Shown: positions 8,261 through 14,466 of the stretch, in pieces
How positions within the stretch are numbered: the first letter of the stretch is position 1
Layout of the letters: every line of letters starts with the position of its first letter
DNA from: Candidatus Avimonoglobus intestinipullorum
GTDB lineage: Bacteria > Bacillota > Clostridia > UBA1381
Reading direction: 5' to 3'
Length of the DNA stretch: 15,238 nt
Assembly: GCA_018714645.1 (NCBI GenBank)
Contig: DVND01000093.1
Coordinates: forward strand, 1 to 15,238
Notes under the pieces: generated by a model
What the model saw: only the letters and a program-made list of their open reading frames with translations
The model's database searches: none
Told to the model about the DNA's origin: nothing
Program-made: the position numbers and the translations under genes

Positions 8261-8626
8261 TTATTCCCCCTTTTCTTCAAAAATCGCCCGTAGCTCCTTC
8301 ATGTCAGCGTCAGACAGCTTCTGCTCTTCAAAAAATGAAACCGCAAAATCCTTTGCCGAGCCGTTATACAGGCGCATAATGAGATTTTTCGTCTGCGCCC
8401 GGCGATATTCCTTCGCCGTGATCAGCGGCGTATAATAATATAATTTCCCCTGTTTTTCAGCAGAAATTGCACCTTTTTCCACAAGCCTTGCGAGAAATGT
8501 TGCAATGGTGGTTTTTTTCCAATTCCGCTCCGCCACGGCGCTGCTGATGGCGCTGGAAGTCATGGGGCCCTTTGCGCCCCACAGCACCTTCATGATTTCA
8601 AGCTCCGATTCGCCAATTGTAATCAT
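8261..8626 (-). CDS. BlaI/MecI/CopY-family transcriptional repressor
   Basis: The 121-residue winged-helix repressor, most likely autoregulating this operon and inactivated through the adjacent M56 protease. The pattern LEIMKVLW, then TTIATFLARLVEKGAISAEK and GKLYYYTPLI, is characteristic of the family. The start was set at 8626 (MITIGESE): GGAGG (8639-8635) lies 8 bases upstream. An upstream ATG at 8641 overlaps this SD and has no SD of its own. Two CTAC-N4-GTAG operators lie between the start and the -35 box. The family is certain; the inducer is unknown. Confidence 0.9.
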   Translation of the reverse strand: MITIGESELEIMKVLWGAKGPMTSSAISSAVAERNWKKTTIATFLARLVEKGAISAEKQGKLYYYTPLITAKEYRRAQTKNLIMRLYNGSAKDFAVSFFEEQKLSDADMKELRAIFEEKGE

Positions 8627-8642
8627 TCCCTCCACCTCCATT

Positions 8643-8691
8643 CTACGCTTGTAGTTTATTATATTCTACCATTGTAGAATATAATTGTCAA
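8643..8691 (-). promoter_or_regulatory. blaI-operon promoter with tandem BlaI-type operators
   Basis: On the minus strand a -35 TTGACA (8691-8686), a 17-bp spacer and a -10 TAGAAT (8668-8663) form a strong promoter. A 12-bp-arm perfect inverted repeat (8658-8669 / 8674-8685) covers the -10 and spacer and has the core CTACAATGGTAG. A second copy, CTACAAGCGTAG (8654-8643), lies 23 bp downstream, at the expected transcript start and leader. The shared form CTACAANNGTAG agrees with the TACA half-sites known for BlaI/MecI repressors. Confidence 0.85.
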
Positions 8692-8720
8692 GCTTTTTTC
8701 ATTAAATTTTCCATATTTTA

Positions 8721-8749
8721 TTGCGTTCTTTTGCAATTCGGTATATACT
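8721..8749 (+). promoter_or_regulatory. Promoter of the aldo/keto reductase gene
   Basis: TTGCGT (8721-8726) is followed after 17 bp by TATACT (8744-8749), then AAAGGAG (8765-8771) and the ATG at 8779. The promoter is divergent from the blaI promoter. The BlaI operators lie over 35 bp upstream of its -35, so direct repression is not obvious. Confidence 0.6.
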
Positions 8750-8778
8750 AATGGCAAACTGAGCAAAGGAGTACGCTT

Positions 8779-9774
8779 ATGCAATATATACCGTTTCAAA
8801 ACATCCCCATAGAGCTGTCTCAGGTGGTTCTGGGGACAGATTACTTTGGCACCACGCGTTCCCGGGAGGATTCCTTCCGCATGATGGATGCGTACACCGA
8901 GCGCGGCGGCAATGTGCTGGACACGGCGCGTGTATACGGGGCATGGTTCCCCGGGGGCGACGGCGCCAGCGAACGTACCGTGGGTGCCTATGTCAAGGAG
9001 CGCGGCCTGCGGCATAAAATTGTCATTTCCTCAAAAGCGGGCCATCCGCCGCTGGACGATATGCATCAAGGCCGCCTGGACAGGGCGGAGATTACGGCCG
9101 ATGTCGATACGGGGCTTTTACAGCTTGGTACAGATTACATCGATATTCTCTGGCTGCACCGGGATGATGTGTCAAAGCCCGTGGAAGAGATCATCGATAC
9201 CCTTGACGGGCTGGTGAAACAGGGGAAAATCCTGTCCTACGGCGCGTCCAACTGGACTGCAAAGCGCCTGCGGGAGGCCAATGCCTACGCCGCAAAAAGC
9301 GGCAAACGCCCGTTTGCCGCCAGCCAGATCCAATGGTCCCTGGCTGTATGCCATCATATCGCCGACGACACCCTCGTACAAATGGACACAGCCGAAGAGA
9401 CGTTCTATGCCGCTTCCAAACTGCCCGTTTTTGCATTTTCCTCCCAAGCGAAAGGTTTTTTTGAAAAGTACGATAAAAATACCCTGAGTGAAAAGGCGGA
9501 CGGCCGCTACAACACGCCGGACAACGTCGCCCGCTACAGGCGCTTAAAACAGATTTCCCAAAAAACGGGGATCTCCCTGTCCGCCCTGGCGCTGGGATAT
9601 CTGCTCTGTAACCGGACGTTCCCGGTGCTGCCCATCATCGGCGGCTCCAAACCGGAGCAGATTGCGGACAGCATGAGCATCCTGGACACAGGCATCCCCG
9701 AGGAGATTTTGGAATGGAGAAAAAAACAGAGCAAGCAAAGCTTACTCCGTTGTGGCTCAACTGTCCAAAAATGA
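8779..9774 (+). CDS. Aldo/keto reductase
   Basis: The 331-residue cytosolic NAD(P)H-dependent oxidoreductase has a TIM-barrel fold. The catalytic tetrad is visible: Asp in NVLDTARVYG, Tyr in the same segment, Lys in VISSKAG, and His in ILWLHRDD. Later segments YGASNW, ASQIQWSL and PIIGGSKPEQI match the conserved cofactor-binding end of the family. The length is typical of bacterial members. An AAAGGAG site lies 7 bases before the ATG. It is a single-gene unit divergent from the blaI operon. The substrate is unknown. The C-terminal 20 residues (rich in K, Q and S) are less conserved in appearance. Confidence 0.9.
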   Translation: MQYIPFQNIPIELSQVVLGTDYFGTTRSREDSFRMMDAYTERGGNVLDTARVYGAWFPGGDGASERTVGAYVKERGLRHKIVISSKAGHPPLDDMHQGRLDRAEITADVDTGLLQLGTDYIDILWLHRDDVSKPVEEIIDTLDGLVKQGKILSYGASNWTAKRLREANAYAAKSGKRPFAASQIQWSLAVCHHIADDTLVQMDTAEETFYAASKLPVFAFSSQAKGFFEKYDKNTLSEKADGRYNTPDNVARYRRLKQISQKTGISLSALALGYLLCNRTFPVLPIIGGSKPEQIADSMSILDTGIPEEILEWRKKQSKQSLLRCGSTVQK

Positions 9775-9920
9775 TACCTCGCGCCGCAGGTGCTTAATCG
9801 CAAAAGGTTGATAATGCGCCGAAGGCGTTATAAGCGCGTTTACAAGCGAATAGCCGGCGCGAACGTGACCTTTTGCGAAGAAGGAGCGGCAGCCGATAAA
9901 GCGAAACCGTGTTTTTGCAT
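9775..9920. other. Structured intergenic segment next to tRNA-Arg
   Basis: No credible gene is seen here. An 11-bp inverted repeat, TCGCAAAAGGT (9798-9808) with its complement (9868-9878), encloses smaller dyads, including CGCC-GAA-GGCG flanked by ATAA/TTAT (9811-9831) and GCGC repeats. At 9907-9930 a 10-bp perfect hairpin with loop GCAT overlaps the tRNA terminator hairpin. An open frame runs through here into the tRNA complement on the plus strand, but it looks spurious. The function of the structure is unknown. Confidence 0.5.
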
Positions 9921-9948
9921 AAAAACACGGCGAACCAAAAGGCTCGCC
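9921..9948 (-). terminator. Terminator after tRNA-Arg
   Basis: On the minus strand GGCGAGCC-TTTT-GGTTCGCC (9948-9929; 8-bp stem with one G-U pair) is followed by GTGTTTTT. It begins 5 bases past the encoded CCA. The T-run can alternatively pair with a downstream AAAAA in a second hairpin. Confidence 0.6.
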
Positions 9949-9953
9949 GCGAC

Positions 9954-10028
9954 TGGCACCCCCGACCAGAATCGAACTGATAACTAACCCTTAGGAGGGG
10001 TTTGTTATATCCATTTAACTACGGGGGC
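9954..10028 (-). tRNA. tRNA-Arg (anticodon CCU)
   Basis: The sequence folds as a complete 75-base cloverleaf. The acceptor GCCCCCG (10028-10022) pairs with CGGGGGT (9964-9958; last pair G-U). The D-arm has GTTA/TAAC. The anticodon stem AACCC/GGGTT encloses loop CTCCTAA with anticodon CCT at 9995-9993. A 4-base variable loop follows, then the T-arm with TTCGATT, discriminator G and encoded CCA (9956-9954). It reads AGG codons. It lies 33 bases downstream of the Rrf2-family gene; a 7-bp hairpin (10033-10052) lies between them. An extended -10, TGCTATTCT, in that gap may be its own promoter. Confidence 0.95.
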
Positions 10029-10061
10029 ATGCTGCTATTTCAAAGAATAGCATATGTAAAA

Positions 10062-10457
10062 TCAGGCTTCCAGTATTTCTTTAAACGATTTGCTGGAAAG
10101 CTCGTCTGAAAACGCCTCCTGCGCCTTCAGCAGCTGCTTTTGTATCTGGCAGAACCCCGCGTTCTTACAAATTTCAGGCTCTGCAATACAGCGGTTCACA
10201 GCAATGGGCCCATCTATAATTTCAATAATCTCTTTTAATGTGACCTCTTCCGGCAGCCGGTCTATAATATACCCACCGTTTACGCCGCGATACGATTTTG
10301 CAACGCCGGCCTGCACCAGTTTTCTCAAAATTTTCAACGTAAACCGATATGGGACCAAGCTCTGCTCGGCGATTTCCTTCGCATCCACCAGTTTTCCCGC
10401 CTTGGACAACAACGCCGTAATCCGCAGCGCATAATCCGCTTCTCTTGTAATCGTCAT
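10062..10457 (-). CDS. Rrf2-family transcriptional regulator, probable Fe-S sensor
   Basis: The 131-residue winged-helix regulator starts with MTITREADYALRI, the typical Rrf2/IscR N-terminus. The recognition-helix region includes LVPYRFTLKILRKL, followed by the wing with GVNGGY. Three cysteines in CIAEPEIC and CKNAGFC (CX6CX5C) match the cluster-binding loop of Fe-S-containing family members, so it may sense redox state, iron or NO. The start was placed at 10457 because AAGGGTGA lies just upstream and a longer frame would run into aroK. It follows aroK by 25 bases on the same strand and is the last protein gene of the rsmE-yqeG-aroE-aroK run. Its target genes are not evident here. Confidence 0.87.
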   Translation of the reverse strand: MTITREADYALRITALLSKAGKLVDAKEIAEQSLVPYRFTLKILRKLVQAGVAKSYRGVNGGYIIDRLPEEVTLKEIIEIIDGPIAVNRCIAEPEICKNAGFCQIQKQLLKAQEAFSDELSSKSFKEILEA

Positions 10458-10482
10458 AAAAAAATCACCCTTACACTTTATT

Positions 10483-11004
10483 TTACTTGATTTTAATCGG
10501 AAAGTCAAGCATTTCTACAATTTCTTTTGCATAATCCGACGGGCTTTTTCCGTTTGTGACACACAATTGGTAATCACAGTTTGCATAAAACGGCTTCCGC
10601 GCGCGGAACCGCTCCAGCACCTGCTCCAAATCCTGCCCCTGCATCAGCGGCCGCGTTTTGGCCGCCTGGTCCATCCGCGCTTTGATGGTTTCCTCTGTCG
10701 GCTCCAAATTGACAACGATGCCATTTTCACGTAAAACTGCAATATTTTCCGGCCGCAGGACTGCGCCGCCGCCCGTGGCAATGACGGCGTTTTCCTGTTT
10801 TCCCGCTTTTCGGATCACGCCGGCCTCCAAATCCCTGAAACGCGTTTCCCCATACTGCGCAAAAATTTCGTTTGCCGTAAGCCCCGCTTCCATTTCGATC
10901 AGCACGTCCGTATCGATAAAGGAAAACCCCGTTAACTCCGCCAGCGCCGTTCCGATCACTGTCTTTCCCGAAGCCATAAACCCCGTCAGGACGATATTTT
11001 TCAT
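10483..11004 (-). CDS. aroK: Shikimate kinase
   Basis: The 173-residue enzyme phosphorylates shikimate with ATP in the aromatic amino-acid (chorismate) pathway. Motifs are the P-loop GFMASGKT (residues 8-15), FIDTD for Mg and shikimate, the FRDLE segment, ATGGGAV, and TRPLM in the lid. The length is standard. Its ATG overlaps the aroE stop in ATGA (11004-11001), so the two pathway genes are translationally coupled; AroE supplies its substrate. Confidence 0.93.
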   Translation of the reverse strand: MKNIVLTGFMASGKTVIGTALAELTGFSFIDTDVLIEMEAGLTANEIFAQYGETRFRDLEAGVIRKAGKQENAVIATGGGAVLRPENIAVLRENGIVVNLEPTEETIKARMDQAAKTRPLMQGQDLEQVLERFRARKPFYANCDYQLCVTNGKSPSDYAKEIVEMLDFPIKIK

Positions 11005-11843
11005 TTCCCAAAAACCTCTCTTGCAATGTCGTCATACATGCCGTCGGGCAGCGTTGTCCCGGTGAACAGCTCATAGGCGATCATCCCCTGGTAAATCAGC
11101 ATCCCCAGCCCATTGACCGTTTTCCATGCCCCGTGCTCCCTGGCCCGGCGCAGGAAAACCGTTTCCTCCGGATTATAAATCATATCCGCCGCCGCGGTAT
11201 TTTCATCCACAAACGAAAAATCCGCCAGCGGGCAGCCCTCCACATTCGGCGACATCCCCACAGACGTGGTGTTGATCATCAAATCATACCGTGGGAGCGC
11301 CGGCTGGACTGAAACGGTGTATCCCACCGTTTTTTGTACATACGCCGCCAGCCGCTGGGCGTTTACCAGAGTCCGGTTCATGATGGTAATGCTCTTTGCG
11401 CCCTCCAGCGCGAACAACACCGCCACAGGCTGCGTGGCGCCGCCTGCGCCGACGATCAGGATATCCTTGCCTTTGACCGCAATCCCCTCCCGCAAAAGCG
11501 ACTTATAAAACCCATGGGCATCGGTGTTATACCCGTACAGCCTTCCGCCGCGGTTCACGCAGGTATTAACAGAGCCAAACTGCCGCGCCTGCTCCGAAAT
11601 TTCGTCCATATACTGCATTACCTCAAACTTATGGGGCGCGGTGATGTTCATCCCCGCAAAATTCATGGCGCGGAAGCCCCGCACCGCGTCGCCCAGATGC
11701 TCCGGCTTCACCTCCAGCGCCGTATAGACATAGTTGTTCCCCATCCGTTCCGAAATGTAATTATGCATCTGCGGGGAAAAGCTATGCTCCACCGGGTCGC
11801 CGATGATCGCCAATTGCTTCGTATGGCCATTGATTTCAAACAT
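11001..11843 (-). CDS. aroE: Shikimate dehydrogenase
   Basis: The 280-residue NADPH-dependent enzyme reduces 3-dehydroshikimate to shikimate. Substrate-binding motifs are EHSFSPQMHN near residue 20, ITAPHK with the catalytic Lys, and NTDAHGF. The nucleotide site is IVGAGGATQPVA, followed by NTTSVGMSP and the C-terminal NGLGMLIYQG. The start at 11843 (MFEINGHTK) overlaps the yqeG stop by 8 bases and has an AGAGG-like site; a start 27 bases earlier has no SD. It overlaps aroK downstream. Confidence 0.92.
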   Translation of the reverse strand: MFEINGHTKQLAIIGDPVEHSFSPQMHNYISERMGNNYVYTALEVKPEHLGDAVRGFRAMNFAGMNITAPHKFEVMQYMDEISEQARQFGSVNTCVNRGGRLYGYNTDAHGFYKSLLREGIAVKGKDILIVGAGGATQPVAVLFALEGAKSITIMNRTLVNAQRLAAYVQKTVGYTVSVQPALPRYDLMINTTSVGMSPNVEGCPLADFSFVDENTAAADMIYNPEETVFLRRAREHGAWKTVNGLGMLIYQGMIAYELFTGTTLPDGMYDDIAREVFGK

Positions 11844-12351
11844 GATTTGCCGCCTCTTTCGTAGATTCATACCGGTTCAGCACAATTTTTTCCAAACGCC
11901 GCTTGAACCGGAAAAACAGCGTCTCCTTCTCCTCGATCGGCTCCACCAGAACCGTCATCAGGCCGGCCCGGCGGCCGCCCCATACGTCGGTGAAAATCTG
12001 GTCGCCGATCAGGACCGTTTCCTCCGGTTTTGCCCCGAAATGGGCCAGCGCTTTCCCAATCCCGACCCGCAAGGGCTTTTTTGCCCGCGCACAGTACCAC
12101 GCGCCGATGGTTTGATTGAAAAGCTGCACCCGCTCCGCGCGGTTATTCGAAACAAAGCAAAATTGCACCCCTTCCCCCCGCAGGCGTTCCAAAAACTCCA
12201 GCGCCGCCTGCGTCGGCTCCGGGACGGTATAGGGCACCAGCGTATTGTCAATGTCCAGCACGGCATAACGGATGCCCCGCTCTTTAAAGAATCCCGCCGC
12301 AATGTCCTGAACAGCCTTGTATTTGTAGTCCGGATAAAAACGCTCCAGCAT
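11836..12351 (-). CDS. yqeG: YqeG-family HAD-superfamily phosphatase
   Basis: The 171-residue HAD phosphatase shows motif I VLDIDNTLVPY (nucleophile DxD), motif II FVSNN, a lysine in KKPLRVG, and motif III VLIGDQIFTDVWGG. It resembles Bacillus YqeG, a HAD III-type protein whose physiological substrate is not established from sequence. The start was placed at 12351 (MLERFYPD): GGAG (12362-12359) lies 7 bases upstream and this N-terminus matches the family. A TTG/ATG 18-21 bases earlier lacks an SD. It overlaps aroE by 8 bases, and a hairpin separates it from rsmE. Confidence 0.88.
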   Translation of the reverse strand: MLERFYPDYKYKAVQDIAAGFFKERGIRYAVLDIDNTLVPYTVPEPTQAALEFLERLRGEGVQFCFVSNNRAERVQLFNQTIGAWYCARAKKPLRVGIGKALAHFGAKPEETVLIGDQIFTDVWGGRRAGLMTVLVEPIEEKETLFFRFKRRLEKIVLNRYESTKEAANHV

Positions 12352-12370
12352 CCCTTCGCTCCATTCCATC

Positions 12371-12406
12371 AATATAAAACTGCATTTCCCGCTTGCGAAA
12401 ATGCAG
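12371..12406 (-). terminator. Weak or partial terminator hairpin between rsmE and yqeG
   Basis: On the minus strand CTGCATTT/AAATGCAG arms (12406-12399 / 12387-12380) form an 8-bp stem around an 11-base loop and are followed by TTTTATATT. It would partly stop transcription after rsmE. Since no clear promoter is seen before yqeG, read-through into yqeG-aroE-aroK is likely. Confidence 0.55.
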
Positions 12407-12412
12407 CTTGCT

Positions 12413-13177
12413 TTATTCCGTTATTCCACTTTCCCATGATGCATTGATATCCCCCAGCTCATACATCACCATGGCAAGCACCGCCTCCCCGGCCGTCTCC
12501 GTCCGCAAAATGCGCCTGCCCAACGTCACCGTCGTGACGCCGCAGCCTTTCAGCTGCGCAGCCTCCTCCGGGTCAAAACCGCCCTCCGGCCCAATCATGA
12601 AACTGACCGTTTTCGGCTGTTCCGCGGCGGCCAGCGTCTGCTTCAGGGTCGTCTGCTCCTCACATTCATAGGGCGCAAAGCAAATATCAGCCTCCTGCAT
12701 CATCTCCAGCGCCTGTGCAAAAGAGACCGGTTCCGCCACCTCCGGCACGATCCCCCGGCCGGACTGCTTCGCCGCCTCCTGGGCAATTTTCTGCCACCGG
12801 GCGGTCTTTTTCTCTTCCGCCTTTTTCCCGTCCAGCCTTACTACGCAGCGGCGCAGCACACAGGGGACAATTTTTGAAATCCCCAATTCCGTGGTCTTTT
12901 GGATGATATATTCCATTTTTGCCGCTTTCGGCAGCGCCTGGAACAACGTCACCTTCAGTTCCGGCTCCGTTTGCGCCGCATGGCGCTCCAGCACGCGGCA
13001 TACGATTTTCCCTTCGCCCATCTCCACAATCTGGGCGGCATAATCAACGCCTTTCCCATCGCAAACCGTGATCCTGCTGCCGCAGTCCAGGCGCAGCACC
13101 CGTTTGATGTGGGCAACATCCTCCGAATCAATAACGATCCGGTCTCCCTCTATATTGGTCGTAAAAAATTTCGGCAT
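12413..13177 (-). CDS. rsmE: 16S rRNA (uracil(1498)-N3)-methyltransferase
   Basis: The 254-residue enzyme methylates U1498 of 16S rRNA using SAM. It has an N-terminal PUA-like part (HIKRVLRLDCGSRI... at about 25-40) and a C-terminal SPOUT knot methyltransferase with LGISKIVP, FMIGPEGGF and VTLGRRILRTETAGEAVL, the SAM-binding knot. The length is normal. The start at 13177 (MPKFFT) was chosen because AAGGGAG lies 6 bases upstream and the family starts there; an ATG at 13183 overlaps the SD spacing and further upstream codons lack one. It is the first gene after a consensus promoter. Confidence 0.92.
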   Translation of the reverse strand: MPKFFTTNIEGDRIVIDSEDVAHIKRVLRLDCGSRITVCDGKGVDYAAQIVEMGEGKIVCRVLERHAAQTEPELKVTLFQALPKAAKMEYIIQKTTELGISKIVPCVLRRCVVRLDGKKAEEKKTARWQKIAQEAAKQSGRGIVPEVAEPVSFAQALEMMQEADICFAPYECEEQTTLKQTLAAAEQPKTVSFMIGPEGGFDPEEAAQLKGCGVTTVTLGRRILRTETAGEAVLAMVMYELGDINASWESGITE

Positions 13178-13202
13178 ACGCATCTCCCTTTTAACATGAA
13201 TA

Positions 13203-13231
13203 AGTATACTATTTTTCTCATAATCTGTCAA
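13203..13231 (-). promoter_or_regulatory. Promoter of rsmE and downstream genes
   Basis: On the minus strand TTGACA (13231-13226) is followed after 17 bp by TATACT (13208-13203), 26 bases before the rsmE start codon. It is near consensus, so the run should be expressed constitutively. Confidence 0.8.
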
Positions 13232-13275
13232 GCGCTTCCCATTTCACAATTTTTTCAAATTTTTCCATCACCGTA

Positions 13276-13328
13276 TTGACAAACATATGTTCGTATGTTA
13301 TCATAATGATACAACCATTGCGCGCAAT
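13276..13328 (+). promoter_or_regulatory. Promoter with LexA-like (SOS) box and palindromic leader
   Basis: TTGACA (13276-13281), a 17-bp spacer and TATCAT (13299-13304) form a strong promoter. Positions 13280-13293, CAAACATATGTTCG, are on the other strand CGAAC-N4-GTTTG, matching the Gram-positive LexA consensus CGAACRNRYGTTYC at all but its last base. LexA there would block the promoter between -35 and -10. The -10 is also in a dyad TATCAT-A-ATGATA (13299-13311), and the leader has a perfect palindrome ATTGCGCGCAAT (13317-13328). An AAAGGAG site precedes the gene start at 13373. Confidence 0.65.
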
Positions 13329-13372
13329 TGATTTTATATCACCTCTATATACCATTTAAAGGAGTAATCATC

Positions 13373-14173
13373 ATGGCAAAACGTGTATTGAAAACAGATA
13401 CATACCATATCCCTGCCGAAAGGCTGGGAAAATACCTCATCCAAAAAACCAGGACGGCCAATTTTATCACCCTGTCTGACCATATCAAAGAGACGGCGCT
13501 CATCGACTATACCATCCGCGGCAACAGCATTGCGCCGGATGCCGCGCAATGTGGGATACAGCACGTTGGAACGCTTGTCACAGACAAAAAAAGCAGGCAG
13601 TTTGGGAAATACCACATCCCCCTGGTCTGCCGCGGGAAAAACCTGTTTGGCGGGACAGGCGCGGTTTATGAAAAATACCCGCTCTACATCCCCGCCGGCA
13701 CCTCTTTTTCCGTTTCTAAAAAATACATAGGCAGCAGTGACGGGATCTTCGTTTTTTATGACCAGGACGGCATGCCGCTGGATTTTATGCCCTTTTCCAA
13801 AGCAATGCAAAAAAACGGCAGGCTGCTTGCAATCTGCCGCCAAACCGCGTGGGATATCCATTACGTGGGCTGGCGGGAGGCTGCCGCCGTCGAAACCCAG
13901 TTGGAAATTGGGGGCTGCGGCGCCGCCTACACGCCCTATAAGGAGTCCCGGGCGGACATCTTTCTGGACAAGCCGCTCCGGGCGGGCGAAAGCATTTCTT
14001 TTCAAAACGACGGCTTGCCACCCATCCTCCTGCCCGGCGATGACGCCTGTACTATTTCTGTGCAGACCGGCGTCCAGCCCGCCGGCGTCACCGTCTCTTA
14101 TTATCAGGACACAAAGGCTTATATCAACGAATGCCTGGACGACCTCCTGGCAATTATGAGCAACAGCCAATGA
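13373..14173 (+). CDS. Phage tail/fibre-like protein, standalone
   Basis: I do not recognise a named family. The 266-residue protein resembles structural modules of Clostridial siphophage tail proteins. It opens with a stretch IDYTIRGNSI (about residue 45) and a segment KYHIPLVCRGKNLF (about 79-92), then a carbohydrate-binding-like beta-rich region with PLYIPAGTSF. Near the C-terminus are YTPYKESRADIFLDKPL, a beta-strand module like PotB-unrelated phage 'PLRAGE' repeats, and a final TGVQPAGVTVSYYQ followed by a short helix. There is no signal peptide or membrane segment. The start at 13373 has AAAGGAG 7 bases upstream. It has no tail, capsid, lysis or integrase genes around it, yet is driven by a SOS-like promoter. 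It may be a phage remnant or a domesticated factor; the assignment is inferred from sequence style, not from a database match. Confidence 0.6.
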   Translation: MAKRVLKTDTYHIPAERLGKYLIQKTRTANFITLSDHIKETALIDYTIRGNSIAPDAAQCGIQHVGTLVTDKKSRQFGKYHIPLVCRGKNLFGGTGAVYEKYPLYIPAGTSFSVSKKYIGSSDGIFVFYDQDGMPLDFMPFSKAMQKNGRLLAICRQTAWDIHYVGWREAAAVETQLEIGGCGAAYTPYKESRADIFLDKPLRAGESISFQNDGLPPILLPGDDACTISVQTGVQPAGVTVSYYQDTKAYINECLDDLLAIMSNSQ

Positions 14174-14191
14174 AAAGCCGCCCTCCGTTTT

Positions 14192-14416
14192 TCACAGCGG
14201 TACAACCTCGATCCGCCTGCAGTCCTCCGGCCGCAGGGCGATAATACTGTCGTCTATGATAAACGCCGCCAATGTTTTTCCGAAATTAACGTGCGCCAGT
14301 TCCACCTGCGCGCCGTCGGAAAACCCCATATACCGCAGCCGTTCCAGCACAGGGCTCCCCTGCCCCATCGCCGCCAGCACCGCCCGCTGCCCCGGGCGCA
14401 ACTCGCTCATGCGCAT
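14192..14416 (-). CDS. feoA: FeoA-family protein
   Basis: The 74-residue SH3-like protein matches FeoA, a cytosolic partner of the ferrous iron transporter FeoB. MSELRPGQRAVL, LERLRYMGFSDGAQVEL and a terminal beta-strand pair ending near CRRIEVV are the family pattern. The start was set at 14416 (MRMSEL): AAGGGGGG lies 6 bases upstream, whereas a longer in-frame extension overlaps the upstream gene. No feoB is in the window, so it could be a regulator-type or orphan FeoA. It follows the glycosylase gene on the same strand by 50 bases. Confidence 0.85.
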   Translation of the reverse strand: MRMSELRPGQRAVLAAMGQGSPVLERLRYMGFSDGAQVELAHVNFGKTLAAFIIDDSIIALRPEDCRRIEVVPL

Positions 14417-14466
14417 ACCGTTCCCCCCCTTATCTGCAGTATATGCATCTGTGGGGGCAGGCATGC

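Noticed and set aside
5702..8626. Beta-lactam resistance locus
   Set aside because: The repressor and protease look the part, but no beta-lactamase, PBP or penicillin-sensor domain is seen.
8627..8641. Longer start for the BlaI-type repressor
   Set aside because: The ATG at 8641 overlaps the SD that is correctly placed for 8626.
9790..9987. 65-codon plus-strand open frame ending in GTPDQNRTDN
   Set aside because: Its 3' end is the complement of tRNA-Arg and the rest covers hairpin repeats. Its Arg/Lys-rich composition and lack of an SD fit a spurious frame.
13334..14170. 278-codon minus-strand frame opposite the tail-like gene
   Set aside because: It has no SD or promoter and runs through the plus-strand promoter leader. 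The plus-strand frame has the SD, the promoter and a phage-module pattern.
14174..14191. Terminator between the convergent tail-like gene and feoA
   Set aside because: There are only 18 bases between stops. A CCGC/GCGG stem with a long loop is too weak to call.
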